Source: Diphasiastrum complanatum (taxonomy: Eukaryota > Streptophyta > Lycopodiopsida > Lycopodiales > Lycopodiaceae). From it: DNA of 64,000 nt. How positions within the stretch are numbered: position 1 is the stretch's first letter; each line of letters starts with the position of its first letter. The stretch is from contig CM055104.1 in NCBI GenBank assembly GCA_029204225.1, positions 38,618,527-38,682,526 of the forward strand. Reading direction: 5' to 3'. A program made the translations under genes and the position numbers. Shown here piece by piece: positions 11,701-23,839 of the stretch. The notes under the pieces are model-generated. The model was not told the origin of the DNA. It saw nothing but the letters and a program-made list of their open reading frames with translations, and searched no databases.

Positions 11701-12890
11701 TTATCTTTTAGCATCAATAAGATTGGTGGATCTTATGTAAAGTCTAACAAGCTTCCTTATGCTAGATCTAGGTCAAGATCTAATATGCTTCTTGGAGATG
11801 TTCATCTTTGTGCTAACTTGGCTAGTCTTGAGGATAATGATGGTGTTTCAATGGTTCTTCATGTCAAGTGCAAGCATGAAAAAGGTAAGGAAAGAGCTAA
11901 CTTCATCAATGGAGGTGAAGGTTCTTCCTTGAAAAAAATTGTTGTTAATGATTTCTTTGATGATATGTCAAAAGATGTTGCTAGGTGCATGCATGAAGGA
12001 GGTGGTTCTTCTAAATTCTTTTTCTATGATTTCAAGAAAGTCATTTTTCCAGCAAGTGGAGTCACATGTCTTCATAAAGAGAGTAGATCAAATGGTTCTA
12101 TCAAGAGACTTAGTGAGGGAGATAGTCACAAGTCAAGAAGAAGAGAAGTATGCGAAGAGTTCAAAGTAGGATGTACTTTGAATGGTCATTGTGAATGACA
12201 GTGAGGAAGAATCATTATCATATGATTCATTACCTAAAACATTGAGTAGAAGTTCTTGTTTGAAAAAAGAGAGTACTTTAATCATCCTTATGTTGAAAGT
12301 ACTAATCATTTTTTTCATGGCTTCTAGGTTTCTACTTCTTATGATGCAATCATTAAGAGGGAGTATTATGAAGGAAAGAGCAATGGAAGATTTGTTCTTG
12401 GGAAGATCCAAGGCATGGATCTCACATCTCTTCATCAACTCAAAGGATTCTATGATTGTGAATTGATCACTCATGATCGAGATGGCAAAAGGTTGGTTGG
12501 AGAAGACTACATGGAGCAAATCGAGAGGCAATTTTTTCAAGACAAGGGAGATCTCATTGGTGAGCTTATTGAGGTTTGTTATGGACTCAAGAAGGCTGGA
12601 TGTATTAGGTTTGATACTCATCTTCACCTACTCTACTTCATGTTGGATGGAAATTTTGGAATCTAGCTTTTGATTTATGATGGTGACATTGGTGACATTG
12701 TTTTCACTAACCTTTGTGGAAGATCAAGATCAAGCATTGATGAGATCTTGTTGGATCTAGATCATATGTTTGAGAGGGAGTATTTTCAGAGGTTCAGGTC
12801 TGAAGATATTCATATCTTTGATATCTTTGATGATCAAGAGAAAGGTAAGCAAGTGGAAGCAACACACTTTGCTTTATTCACTTTGGATTT
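11700..12890 (+). mobile_element. Copia C, uncharacterised 3' interval
   Basis: Where integrase should be, the translation is rich in Lys, Ser and Gly and shows none of the integrase motifs. A faint RT resemblance (EVCYGLKKAG near 12575 and a following DIVFTN near 12690) suggests that only scraps of pol remain. This would fit an internally deleted or recombined copy. Confidence 0.5.
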
Positions 12891-15316
12891 TGTATATCAG
12901 CCAACTGGGAGATTGCCGAATTCTTCTAGTTTAATAGGGAGTAATGTTCCATTGAACAACTCCCGAGTCAACTTTTATCTTTGTCTGAATCACTTCGTAG
13001 AGTGATTTCTTCATAGTATCGAGCTGAGAATCTAATAATATTGCTTTTAACATAAAGATTCTAAACAAAGTCTTTGCCACAAAGGTACCAAACTGTCAAA
13101 ATGTATATGTACAAAATTGCTTATATCTGAATGACTTCCTTCTATCCTGCAGATTATGTCGAATCTCCGCAAAATATTTAGCAAGGTTTCGCTCCCAGTC
13201 CACATATAGACTGAATAACTCTGGATACGTCATATTAATGTTGATCAGCAACCCTGCGTCGTCGAATGCGTCTAAATCTGCAATAGCTTTGGGTTTGTGT
13301 TATTGAAACTGCGACTTTTGCTTCCAAGAATGTCGCTTATTGTCTTCGTTCTGCAAAAATTGAAGTTCTTTGATGCGAATATATTCGAGAGCATACATAG
13401 CCGAAGAGCCTATGTATAACTCAGCTAACCCGAAAGGTAGGACTTTAAACTTACCCTGGATTATGCCCTAGCAGAGACATCCTTTCTGCTCAATAGAAAG
13501 TTGGGCCCATAACCAGAGAAAGTCTTCCTTCTCCCATGGTCGCTTCCAATCGTCGAAGGCGATGCCTACTATGCCTGGTAGCATCATATAATCCATACAC
13601 CATTGTGATTCAATGTTAAAAACAGGTGGACACCATTTCCAGAAGCGTTTAGCAAATGCACGGAATCTGTCAGCACATACCTTCGACTGATTCTGCCGCA
13701 TTCGTTTTGGCTGTGTAGATGCAGTTGCCAAGTCTTGAGTTTGCAACTCAGCAGCCAGCTTCTCATCTTCCATTTGTTGTTGGAGATCTGACAACTTTTG
13801 TTTGAGCTTGTCAATCTTTGCGACTGCTTCTAGATACTCGGGATGGTCTGAGGCTCCCGTGCAGGCAGATACAGATGGAATTTGCTGTGTAAGGTCATCA
13901 ATTCTGAGTAAGGCCTGAAGGTACTCGTCATGTGCATCTGGTCCACTACAAGATGGGGTAGCTTCACTCGAAAACTCCTTTAGATCCGCCAATTCTTCCT
14001 CGACAAGAGTCTTTGAATCCTCGAGTGGTTGCAGGAACTCAACTCAAAAATTGTCGAGCATCTGATCTTGGAGCTGGTTTAGCTTCGTGAGGTCGACTGT
14101 AACGGACCCTGCATTGGTGCATACAGAGAGAGCAGCTTCTGCCTTCAGTCTTCTCATTCGCTCCTCTTGAAAATGTTTATGGAGTGCGACATTATGTTGA
14201 TTTGCAGTTGTCAGTTGCTGCTTTAAAGAATTGTTTTGAGTCTGATAATTATCAGACTTGGTCTCAATTGCCTTATTGATCTGTTTCAAAGAATCAGCTT
14301 CCTTTATTAAGGTTTGAACCTGTGTGTCAAGAGAACAATTTAGTTCAATCAGCTTCGTGTTGTCTGATTCGAGCGAATCAATCTTCTCGAAAGATGCCTT
14401 GAGATCTTCTTGGCATCTCCTTTTTGAGTTGACAAATTCCATCGTGAGTTGTCGGTGGTACTTGTCCAACTTATACACTTTAGCCACTAGGTTTTTGGCT
14501 TTCTCGATCATAGTGCGAAACCACTGGGGCTGGTCGTCTGGTTGTTCTTCATCTGTCACAGGTGCCCCAGTGTCGCCTTCAGCAATTGTTTGACTTTTGT
14601 CTGATGTATCAGACTGAGTTGCGTCATCGTCAGAGGAGGAGGCACTCGGCTGCTTCTGAGATGTGGAAGCAGATGCCTGTTGCGAAAAATCAGCAGCAGC
14701 AGCAATAGCTCCATCAGTCTCCATCACCACAGTTGAAACTGGTTCCGACTGGGATGGTGCAGCGTCAATGTCCATAGCAGTGGTAGCTGCTACTTCGACG
14801 GCTGGTAGCCATAAATCGCAAGCAGCCAATTCTCCACCAGCTCCTCCACCAGCAGCCAATTCTCCACCAGCTCCTCCACCAGCAACCAATTCTCCTCCAA
14901 CTCCCCCGGCGCATAGCCGAGATACATGTGCTCCAACTCCAAAAAAAATTTGGTGCTTGATCCAGTGCAAAAATGATTTATATGTAATAGTGCCGATACA
15001 AACTGGATTACCCGCAAGTGCGTCTAAGATGTAACCAATTTTTTGCACTGAAATTGTCGCATCCGCATCCGCCAAAAAAAGTGCTTGGTTCGCATATTTA
15101 CAAAACATCTTAAATGTGGTATCACAAATCATAGAGATCTTGTACCCCTTCGTGGGTACGAAGCAATTGTTAAGGAAGTGGGCAGCTTTATCCACCGAAT
15201 CCTTATTTGTTGAGATCATCTTCCCATCCATCGGTAATCCAAGGGCTGTGCAGAACAAGTCTTCAAAGATAGTGAAGAATTTGCCTCGCATATGGACTTT
15301 GAAATCCACCTCCGAA
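12890..15316 (-). mobile_element. Gypsy fragment K with extra ORF (fossil)
   Basis: A minus-strand coding-like region that runs from about 15316 down to about 13130. Its first part (FKVHMRGKFFTIFEDLF, ALGLPMDG, then LNNCFVPTKGY, SFLHWIKHQ) resembles the globular first part of the plus-strand extra ORF in fragment L (16369-16994). Then come an Ala/Gly/Pro linker with a 30-bp minisatellite, a long coiled coil (about 14530-14050), a second coiled coil (about 13960-13740) and a C-terminal block with Trp-rich segments (RFWKWCPPVF, FLWLWAQLS). Tat-type Gypsy elements can carry such extra ORFs beside pol; the assignment rests on fragment L. A few breaks. Confidence 0.55.
14822..14908. repeat. 30-bp minisatellite in the K extra ORF
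   Basis: About three head-to-tail copies of a 30-bp unit (core CCAATTCTCCACCAGCTCCT) encode a Gly/Ala repeat (VAGGGAGGEL-like) on the minus strand. It lies in the linker between the globular domain and the coiled coil. Confidence 0.85.
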
Positions 15317-15588
15317 ATGGAATGAATGCAGCAGAGAAAGCCCGCCACAAGGCATGGCACGATCGGCGATTGCATAAGAAAGATCTGGAAGCAAAAGATC
15401 TTGCATTGATGTACAAAATCAAGCTGATCAAGGGTAAGTTGAAGTTTACTGGGGAAGGCCCGTATAAAGTTAAGGAAATCCTGAACTATGGCACAGTAAT
15501 TCTTGAGCACTTGGATGGAAAACAATTTGATACTCCGGTAAATGGAAGCCGATTACACAAGTTTCGGCAAACTGCTCTGCCAGTTTAG
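15317..15588 (+). pseudogene. Gypsy integrase C-terminus (fossil L)
   Basis: The translation has the typical tail of Gypsy integrases: ARHKAWHDRRLHKKDL, ALMYKIKLIKGKLKF, GEGPYKVKEILNYGTV and NGSRLHKF. It ends with a stop at 15588. Only the last 90 residues remain; the upstream sequence belongs to fragment K on the other strand. Confidence 0.85.
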
Positions 15589-16368
15589 CAAGCCTGATCT
15601 TAATATATTTTCTCATTTTATTTGTTTTCAATTCTTCGTTTTCAGTATTTAATTTGTTGACTTTTTTTTGGAAAAAGACAATTGAAAAAAAATAAAAAAA
15701 TAAGGAAAGATTGATGAGTAAACAGAAGCACAGTATTTTTATGGAAAATGACTTAGAAAACCGCTGTTTTGGGTCGATTTGGCCAATACAGTATTAAAAA
15801 CCTTCGTTGAGCTCTCAGACCGTACATCCACCCTTGATTTATATAAATTGAGGTGGGCGAAGGTTTCTGACAAGAGAAAATTCAATTTTTGAGTCAGGCA
15901 AATGTTCAGTGATATGCCATTTTGGGAACCTTCGTCGAGCATCATAACGTCATTATGAACCTTTGCCGACCTGCTAGATGATCTTAAAATGTCAAAATTA
16001 GGTTGTTCATTGGTCAGATTGTGGAAAAAAATATTTATGACAGTACCTGGACGAAGGTTCATCCTTCGCCAGCCCTGGAAAACGTTCGCCTGATAGGTTC
16101 AGATCCCTAGAAACCTTCGCCGAGATTTTTATAGCCTATTTTTACAGTACTGTACATGCTTGCAAATTTTTGTTCAGAACTAATCAGCCCAACTACTATT
16201 CAGTGTAATGGACCCACCAAATTCACCTATAAGTTGGCTGAATTCGATTTATTCCTCACTTGTGCTAGCGAAGCTCTTGCGAATTTTTCTTGCGACCCAA
16301 GCCTTCCAAATTTTCTGCATGGCCTTTTGATACATTCTCACGTGGTTATAATTCCTTTCTGATAATCA

Positions 16369-16994
16369 TGTCTTCTACCGATACCTCCCAGTCTACGCGC
16401 TATACTATCCATCGTGATGTCCCATCTGCAACGGACATCATGATTCTTCCTAGCACAAGCATGGTCACTCAGTGGATGACCCTTGAGGAGCCTCTACTTA
16501 CTGCAATGGGTATTCATGAGAGAGCCTTTTCGAGACTCATCAATATGGATTTCATCACTCTTGCCTTTAGTACGTGGAAGGAAGAGAAATCCAAGTTTTA
16601 CATCACCTTCCAAGGAGCCACACACAAGGTGCGCGTCACTGAGGCCGCACTTGCAGCTATAGGAATCTCATCCGGTATGCACGCCTCACCCAATCACAAA
16701 CATGCCAAACAGGCCATCAAGCCATACATTGATCTCACCAACGATCTGCATTGGACTAATGATGATTACCTTCTGGAAGCCATCACTGAGCCTTCCATCC
16801 ACGCCGCTGCCCAATTGTTGAATCATTTCCTGATGGTTGGCAACCTCAGGAAAGACCGCATCACATGTCAAATCCTTCACAGAATAGTGGAGTCCCACAT
16901 CAAGTTGGCCAAAGCCCCTCTTGAACCTTATAATTGTTTCAAGACTGTTTCTGGTGAGCTCAAGCGAGCTATTAAGGCCAATACAAAGCAGTAG
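16369..16994 (+). pseudogene. Extra ORF of Gypsy L, globular domain (fossil)
   Basis: About 208 codons from ATG 16369 (MSSTDTSQSTRYTIHRD). Visible landmarks are MDFITLAFSTWKEEKSKFYI, VTEAALAAIGIS and DRITCQILHRIVESHIKL. No enzymatic motif is seen. Similar segments occur in fragment K on the minus strand, and in both a coiled coil follows. The function is unknown; similar plant-element ORFs have been described only as extra ORFs of Tat-type elements. Confidence 0.6.
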
Positions 16995-17309
16995 TTCGCC
17001 GTTGGCTCTCTATTGTCCCTCTTAGCCACTTCTCACTTAGAAAACAGAATCCATGGCTTCCACCTGGATTCTGTGCTTTCGGTTTACGAAGAAGCACCAG
17101 CCGAGTCATCTCACCAGGTCTCAAGTTCTCATAGTCGTCGTCGTCCATGCAGCGAGATCGTAATTCCTGACTCGCCTTTTGCGTCATGACGTCGTACTAG
17201 GCATACCTCGTCAGCTGCGCTTCCACACCCTACTGTTGTTCGCACTGAACTTCCCATTCCCCTCGTCTCTGATGCTTCCCTCGCCTCTGCTCCCATACAA
17301 GGACAGTCT

Positions 17310-18552
17310 GTGACCATTGGGCCTACCATTTCCATCACAGCTGCCCAGGCCGCCTCACCCCCGCACACCGAAGCAACCTCACCCAACACACAGTTCTTCA
17401 TGGATATGTTCGATGATTCCGACCCCCTTGGGGCCACCGAAATCTTTGAAATGCCTCAGAGCCCAGCACCCTTTGAACCCCAATCCCCTGGAAGAGGATT
17501 TTGGCATATCCATGAAGCTACTGTGAGTATTGAAGATGCCAGTTAGCAACCACCCACACAAGGTAGCCCAGCCACACTTCGGGTCGACACAACTGTCAAG
17601 TCACCAAAGTAGTTCGACGCCATGGTGCCTGAAGGGTTTGAAGACGAGGATATGTTTGAAGAAGAAGAGACTTTGGCACCTATTTCATGCCTACCACGGA
17701 CAGTACCATCAGGGTCTCCTGCTGCTGCCACCTCCATGACTGTCGATTCTGGTGATGCTCTCGGGTTAGTTTCAAGCCTTGGGCAAGTGATCCAGTCTAT
17801 GCTGGATAAAAAAAAAGATCTTTGTTTTAGGATCTGAAAACAATTTGATCAGTCAAAAAATTGTCCAACTGGATCGAGAGGTGAAGGTAGCCAAGCAACA
17901 TGAAGAAAAGGCTGAAAGCGAAAAGACATTGGCCCAGCAACAAGCTGATCGCTTGGAAACCTACATCAGCTCCCTGCAAAATGCCCTGACAACCGCACAG
18001 GATCAGGTAGATAAGGCAGTGCAAGAAGCCAAGCAATAGGTGCAGCTGCTGAAGGGGCAATTACAAATGGCCGAACAAGATCGCACATGGCTTCAAGGTG
18101 AATTGGATGCGACCACCCTTGAGCGTAATGCGTACCTGCAAACACAAATATCCGATCATCCGGTCACACAGACGAAGATTGCATATTTGTTCAAGAAAGT
18201 GGAAACGTACAAAGTGGCCCTTAAAGGATTCCAAGGCCGCTTTGATAGGTTCAAAGGAGCAGCTTCAACCGAGTTGGAAAAGGCAAAAGAGACCATCAAT
18301 GCCTATGAAAAATCCGCCGCTCACGTGTTGGAAGCCGGACCACAAATCTCCATCCCAGTCATGCCGCAATTCTCCCCTTCGCGCCAAGAAGTTGTACATA
18401 TGGATATAGGGGTTGATTCGAGCATGGACCAGGGGGGAGCTCCAGATCTAGCAGATCAACCACCAACTATACCGGCAGTACAATCGGATCCATCCTCATC
18501 AAGGACAGGCCATTTATTCAGAAGGCCCATCAGTGTCGAGGACCAGATCTAG
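17310..18552 (+). pseudogene. Extra ORF of Gypsy L, linker and coiled coil (fossil)
   Basis: A Pro/Ser/acidic linker (17310-17800) is followed by a heptad-rich stretch (about 17845-18310) of Glu, Lys and Gln with LDREVKVAKQHEEKAES and LETYISSLQNAL, then a short polar tail to 18552. It lies between the globular domain and the LTR. Interrupted in a few places. Confidence 0.6.
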
Positions 18553-18689
18553 ACCTTCTTAAAGCAGCATCCACATGAGTTCTCGTGTGGTGGATGGGTT
18601 CTCAAATTTAAGACCTCTGAGATCGAGGCCGACAAAGAATTGGACAAAATACCTGCACTGGAAGAGCAAAGGGATTTGGCACCCTGCGT

Positions 18690-19000
18690 GTGTAAGTCCA
18701 ACCCAATGATCACATAGTTATTTGATTAATTAGAATGTTAATAAAAGGACTTTAGGCCTTTTTGCAGGACTTTTAGTGTCGTAGGGCCTAAATGTCAAGT
18801 TAGTGAATAAAGTTGGGTTCCTCTCCAATTTTGATGGTTCCCAAACTTTTTTAAATTTGAATAGAAAGAGAGACAAGACTGGACCAATAGGATTCAGAGG
18901 CCGGGGTCCTCCTCTCTACTATAAAAAGGGACCAACTCGAGTTGTTCCTCATGTTCATTTCCTCATTTCAATAAAGCATATTGGTTCTCTTTAGAAATGA
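18690..19000 (+). repeat. Gypsy L 3' LTR (start visible)
   Basis: Begins around TGTGTAAGTCC at 18689, after a purine-rich run. TATA box CTATAAAAAGGG lies at about 18921 and a possible AATAAAG polyadenylation signal at about 18970. The far end is not clear; it may reach about 19240. Confidence 0.55.
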
Positions 19001-19479
19001 ATTGATGAATGTCCTTGCTTTTTCTCTCTTTCCTCCATTTCTCATGCTTTCTTTGGTATTTGCTAATTGTTGGATTGATCATTATTGGGATTGTTATTTC
19101 TTATGCTTTTTGTGAGAGAGAAAGGGAGAGAGAGAAGAGTAAGTTTCTATCATTGTTGTGGATTTAGGGTTAATGGAAGTAGGGTTAATGGATGTAGTGT
19201 TAATGGATATTAGTGTTAGATCCTCCATTCATGTTGAAATCTGAACTATACTATCGCTCTCATGGGAACGAACCTCCACGTGACAACTAACTCCGTCTCT
19301 TTGATGCTAGATTGACTAGATCTTGGATTCAATTTAGGCAAGGAAAGAAACCCACTACACCATGCACCTGCTTTTGCATTGTCCCTGACCCCCCTCGTTG
19401 TCTTCCCTCCCCATGCCCTCCCTACACCTATGGGCGCACCCTCCCTGTGCCCTTGGTATGCCCTTTCGATACGCGTGCG

Positions 19480-19484
<5 letters not shown>

Positions 19485-19556
<72 letters not shown>
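19485..19556. repeat. (GA)36 microsatellite
   Basis: Pure GA dinucleotide tract of 72 bp, followed 120 bp later by a 35-bp tract (19677-19711). Confidence 0.97.
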
Positions 19557-19558
<2 letters not shown>

Positions 19559-19674
19559 CCTCTCCATGCACCTGCCCTTGCATCCTCCCCGCGCACCCTC
19601 CCTTTGGCCTCTATGTGCCCCTATGCACCCTTGCTATGCCCTCCTGGCGCGGCCTCCCCACACGCCCTCCTTGG

Positions 19675-19714
<40 letters not shown>

Positions 19715-20059
19715 ATAATGAAAGGTGTCATATGAAATGTAACTTTAAAAGTCATTGGGTCATGCTAACTTAAAATTTAAAAATTTTATTGTAAATATAA
19801 CATGACTATATGTATATTAGTGGTTGAAAGGTTCATAACTATTTTATTTGAAAAGTAACCAGTGCATTATTAATGTCATGTGAAAGGTAAGGAAAAAAAA
19901 GCCCATCGAGGTGAAAGGTAAGAGTCCATCTCAAATTCCAAGCCTGGGCCCTACCAAATGGATGCATACTATGTCATGCATCCTACTCCATGCATAAAAG
20001 ATTCCATTCCACATTTTGAACCATGTGGGAGGATGCACCCATGGGTGCATCCTTCCCCT

Positions 20060-20084
20060 CCCCCCCCCCCCCCCCCCCCCCCCC
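20060..20084. repeat. Poly-C run
   Basis: 25 consecutive C residues; homopolymers of this length are error-prone in sequencing, so the exact count is uncertain. A 15-bp G run lies at 20276-20290. Confidence 0.9.
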
Positions 20085-20591
20085 ATGCATAGGCACAAAT
20101 ATCTATGTGTGTGTGTGTCTATATGAGTTTGCATGTGCATTGATCCAAAGCCTGATGGCGAGTGGCCGAAGGTCGTGGGGACAATGTTTGTATATGTGTG
20201 TAGATGTGTGGGGAGTGTTGCCCGTCGAAGGCGGGCATGATTAGATGTGGCCAAATTTTGGTCAACCAGTGCTTTGGGGGGGGGGGGGGGTCACTCAACC
20301 CTTGAATTGGCACCATGAAAGCCAAAGGGGACCAAAATATTTTGTGCGCCTCGTATCTCCCTCATCATCTCCACCCTCCCATCATCCATCCCCTCCTCTC
20401 TTTTTTCAAGCATCATTTCTTCAGTTTATCGTTGAGATCATCCTGATCCTTCGACTCTTATGGATCTCCATCCCAATTTTTTGATGTCTTCTCCCTTCAC
20501 TTGTCATTATCTTTTTTGTTTATCATCATCACCTCCTCCTCCTCTTCCGAGTCTTGGTATCTGTTCCTTCAATCTTGTCATACACCCCCCC

Positions 20592-20823
<232 letters not shown>

Positions 20824-22190
20824 TATGATAAAAGACCCCACATAATAGAAAAAGTTTTTTTAAAAAAATGGTGGAAAAGTTGTGAATATTTCAATGGCCA
20901 GGATCTGTGCACATTGTGGACAACTAATCTAATGGTGGGCAACAATTTCCACTTAGTACACCAAAGTGTCCTCTAGCTCTATAAAGAGGAAAATCACACA
21001 ACCCTATTCACTTTCCCTCATGCTTTCCTGCTCTCTCTCTCTCCCTCCTTCTTGCTCTCATGGTGCTCAGTAATGCTGGGATTGTGATCGAAGAGAATGC
21101 TTGTGATTGCTAGTGGAAAGGCATTTGTGGTATAATACTGCAAACAAAGGTGAGTTTCGTTCAAGTTCTGATAACTCGCTGATAAGGAAAGGTGTAAGTG
21201 AAACTTTATGCTGAATACTTGCGGTTTACCATGTATATCTTTGTGTAATAACAGACAATCAACCTGTATACTGTCATTGGATACATTCACGATCAAACGT
21301 TGTTCCAAAGAACAGAAGTGGGTAAATTTTCATGTATGCTATCAACTCTTTTGGCTTGTAATAAGCGTTGGACAACAAGCTTACTGTTCATGATAAGTAT
21401 CATACGTTATACGGAATGGATGGCCGCTGTCAGCGCCCTCACTAAGGCGGATTTGAGCGCTGGCCAGTGCTGAAATATTACTCATAAAAGTGTTCATTTA
21501 GTGCGATTTGCTGTAGCTCGTGGTATGAGCCATATTGCATGCATTTTTCATCATGCTATGCTACTGATAATGCGATTTCAGCATTGTCCCTTCAACGGTT
21601 TCAAAGAGATATCATTAGCCATAGCATAAACATGGTTATTTAGAATGCTCACATAAAACTCGGTTGGCTGTAACACTGCACATAGTATTGCTTTTGCTAA
21701 TGCTCTCTTGATGAGATAATAACTATGAGGTTATCCACTTGTGATAACCTATATAATAATATCGGTGAGTATGTGAAAGTTAGCAGTAAAAAGTATGCTT
21801 TGTATGATTATATAAGCTTGAAGTTAAATGGTTAACAATCTGTATGCGGTGGGGAATGCACACAACCCAAAAGTCACGTCACTGATTTTCAGAAAAGCAA
21901 GTGATTATTGGTGATGACACTATGAAGCTTTAAAAAGTACATTATGGGTAACCCTATACTTTCGGTGTGAATGCTTTTAGCGCCTGGGTGATTTGAGTAA
22001 GGAGCTGAAGATGGATAGTTCGCACGAGATTACTTCAACTCACATTCAGGTACGATGCAATATTGGGGCCCTCATGGGTGTATGGTCATAATTAATGATT
22101 GGAGGCCTAAAACTCAAGATGGTAGATAGTTCAAAGGGTTTGGTCTTGACTTGTCAAGAGGGACTATGTGAAATCTTGTTACTCTCTCTC
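20824..22190 (+). other. Putative 5' untranslated part of the Penelope-like element
   Basis: No convincing coding sequence. It lies between the left direct repeat and the first coding signal. No hammerhead core (CTGATGA with GAAA) was seen here by eye, although such ribozymes are known from Penelope-like terminal repeats. Confidence 0.4.
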
Positions 22191-23700
22191 TAGCATCTCT
22201 GATGCCACCTCGTCTACCCTTTGGTCGCGGTAGCACCAAACCTTTACCTTTACGTGTATTTTATGGCTAACAAGGTCTGCTGTATGATGTAGTCCACATG
22301 ATGGTTTCATGATACGGTGACTCTTGGCTATGAGGAGCCCCTTCCTCCTCCTAGTCCTTTTGTTTAGACCATTATATGTTGCATGAAGAAAGCTGTTGAA
22401 GTTCACAATTTGATTACTGCTTATGATATGACTACTTGTAATGCTACTGGCCCAGATGATAAAATTCTTTGTCTTATTGATTTGATGAACATCATGGATT
22501 GGATCAATATGTATACGAATTTTATTAAAAAGAAGCAATCCCTTAGCATGATAAAATTATATGGACCTCTCCAATTATGCTGAACGATTAGCTGCTGAGG
22601 AAAACTTTTGTAATACACATATTCGGAAAGTATTTGCTTGCCTGAAAAAAGAAAATGGTGATTCCTCTATTGATTTTCCTATCCCTTCTACTGCTCCTAC
22701 TTCACCGCACCCTTTGATTTTTACCGAGGACCTTGATGAAGATAGTGCTTCTCAGTTAGAGTCTTTCTCACAAGAAATCTGTGATGTGGGAAATCAATCT
22801 GCCTTTGAATTTTGTCAAGCCAATAGTTGCCAAGTACCATTGGTACCTAGGCGTATCATTGAGTTAAAATCTGCAAAAACTGCTTATAAACTTTGGAGCC
22901 TTCCCTCTGTCAACTTCCTTGCACCTATCTCTGTTGAACTCTGGATCGCTCTTGCTCATCTCACTAATGAAGAGGTCCAAGCTTGCAAGCTTGCTGCTTT
23001 GCATAAGAATACTACTTTTGATACTCCTATTGCCTTTGATACTGTTATCAAGATGAGCAGATTTGAACCTTCAAGATGTCCTTTTGAGCAGACCTGGGCT
23101 AGAACTAGAGGCCATTTTGACATTGGCTTTAATAGAATGAACCTTCATCAAGCTAGAATCTGGAACTGGAAAAGACCCTTCTTTAAGTGCAGATGCGGTG
23201 ATAAATGCAGAAACAATTCTTCCATCATATGGTTTGATCACTCTATCTGGTATATAATGAATAATCTTTCCATTTTCTTTCCTGGTGCGTCTCTGCAAAA
23301 TCAGCTTAATGCTTTTTTCCTTTGGTTGCATAAACCCACTAGACAGGTTGTCAAGTCCCACCTTGTCTTTTTGTTTATCCAACAATACATGATTGATGCT
23401 ACCATTGAACTTTCCATAAACCGTATTGCTAAGCTCCTTGCACACCTTGGCGATGCTAAAAACGTTCGAGAAATTGAACGCCTTTTGAAAAGACCTACCT
23501 TCTCTACCTTGCAAGACAAATACTTCCAGAATACTAGCAAAAAAACGGGTTCCTTCAATCTAAACAATCCAAGCTCAGTCATATCAGACAGTGGAAATAA
23601 CAGGAAAAGGACGTACTTTCCAAACAAAGGCAAAGAAGGGCAAAGCAGTGGTGGAAAGGGGTATCTTCCTATCAGAAGCTGAACTTTTATCGTGATTGAT
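22190..23700 (+). pseudogene. Penelope-like element, N-terminal extension
   Basis: A long N-terminal region before the RT, mostly open from 22561 to 23682. It contains a Cys cluster (KCRCGDKC at about 23190), Trp/Phe-rich helices and a basic tail (NRKRTYFPNKGKEG). I do not recognise a known domain and see no GIY-YIG motif. Position and size fit the long N-terminal extension of Penelope-like proteins. Frame is lost at least once near its start. Confidence 0.5.
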
Positions 23701-23839
23701 CCATGTGTAGGAAGACATAGAAGAAACAAGGATATTGGAGGCCAGTAATACTGGTAGACGACGACTAGTGGTTAGAAGAAACAAAAGGGAAGTTTTTTCT
23801 ACATTTATGTTATTATAATAGATGCTTTGAGAGGATTGA

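Larger units (their letters stand above)
9154..12890 (+). mobile_element. Copia element C, 5' half (decayed)
   Basis: Plus-strand Copia fossil. LTR 9154-9806 with TATA-like CTATAAAAGG at about 9429, primer site TGGTATCAGAGC at 9807-9818, a 590-bp leader, gag from 10408, zinc knuckle and protease. Relatives of this LTR lie at 38041-38515, 47693-48411 and 57701-58036, and of its gag at 58065-58721, so this is the most frequent family in the window. No 3' LTR is found. The part after about 11700 has no recognisable integrase core. A few breaks are visible. Confidence 0.85.
15317..19000 (+). mobile_element. Gypsy fragment L: integrase end, extra ORF, 3' LTR (fossil)
   Basis: Plus strand. 15317-15588 is the C-terminal end of a Gypsy integrase, 15590-16360 a non-coding spacer with repeated CCTTCGCCGA-like words, 16369-16994 a globular extra ORF, 17300-18550 Pro/Ser-rich and coiled-coil coding sequence, and from about 18690 an LTR with a TATA box at about 18921 (CTATAAAAAGGG) and AATAAAG at about 18970. 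The order pol, extra ORF, LTR resembles Tat-lineage Gypsy elements. The front of the element is missing and joins fragment K head to head at about 15316. Several breaks. Confidence 0.7.

Noticed and set aside
14324-15034. Plus-strand ORFs across fragment K
   Set aside because: They are antisense shadows of the minus-strand coiled-coil coding region; the Pro-Ala repeat is the complement of the minisatellite.
19160-19220. Interstitial telomere repeat
   Set aside because: TAGGGTTAATGG resembles the plant telomere unit TTTAGGG only in part and occurs just three times with a 17-bp period.
19246-19773. Several overlapping long ORFs rich in Arg-Glu or Ser-Leu repeats
   Set aside because: They are translations of GA/CT microsatellites in all frames; the same applies at 20501-20845, 30882-31238, 48012-48209 and 56600-57035.
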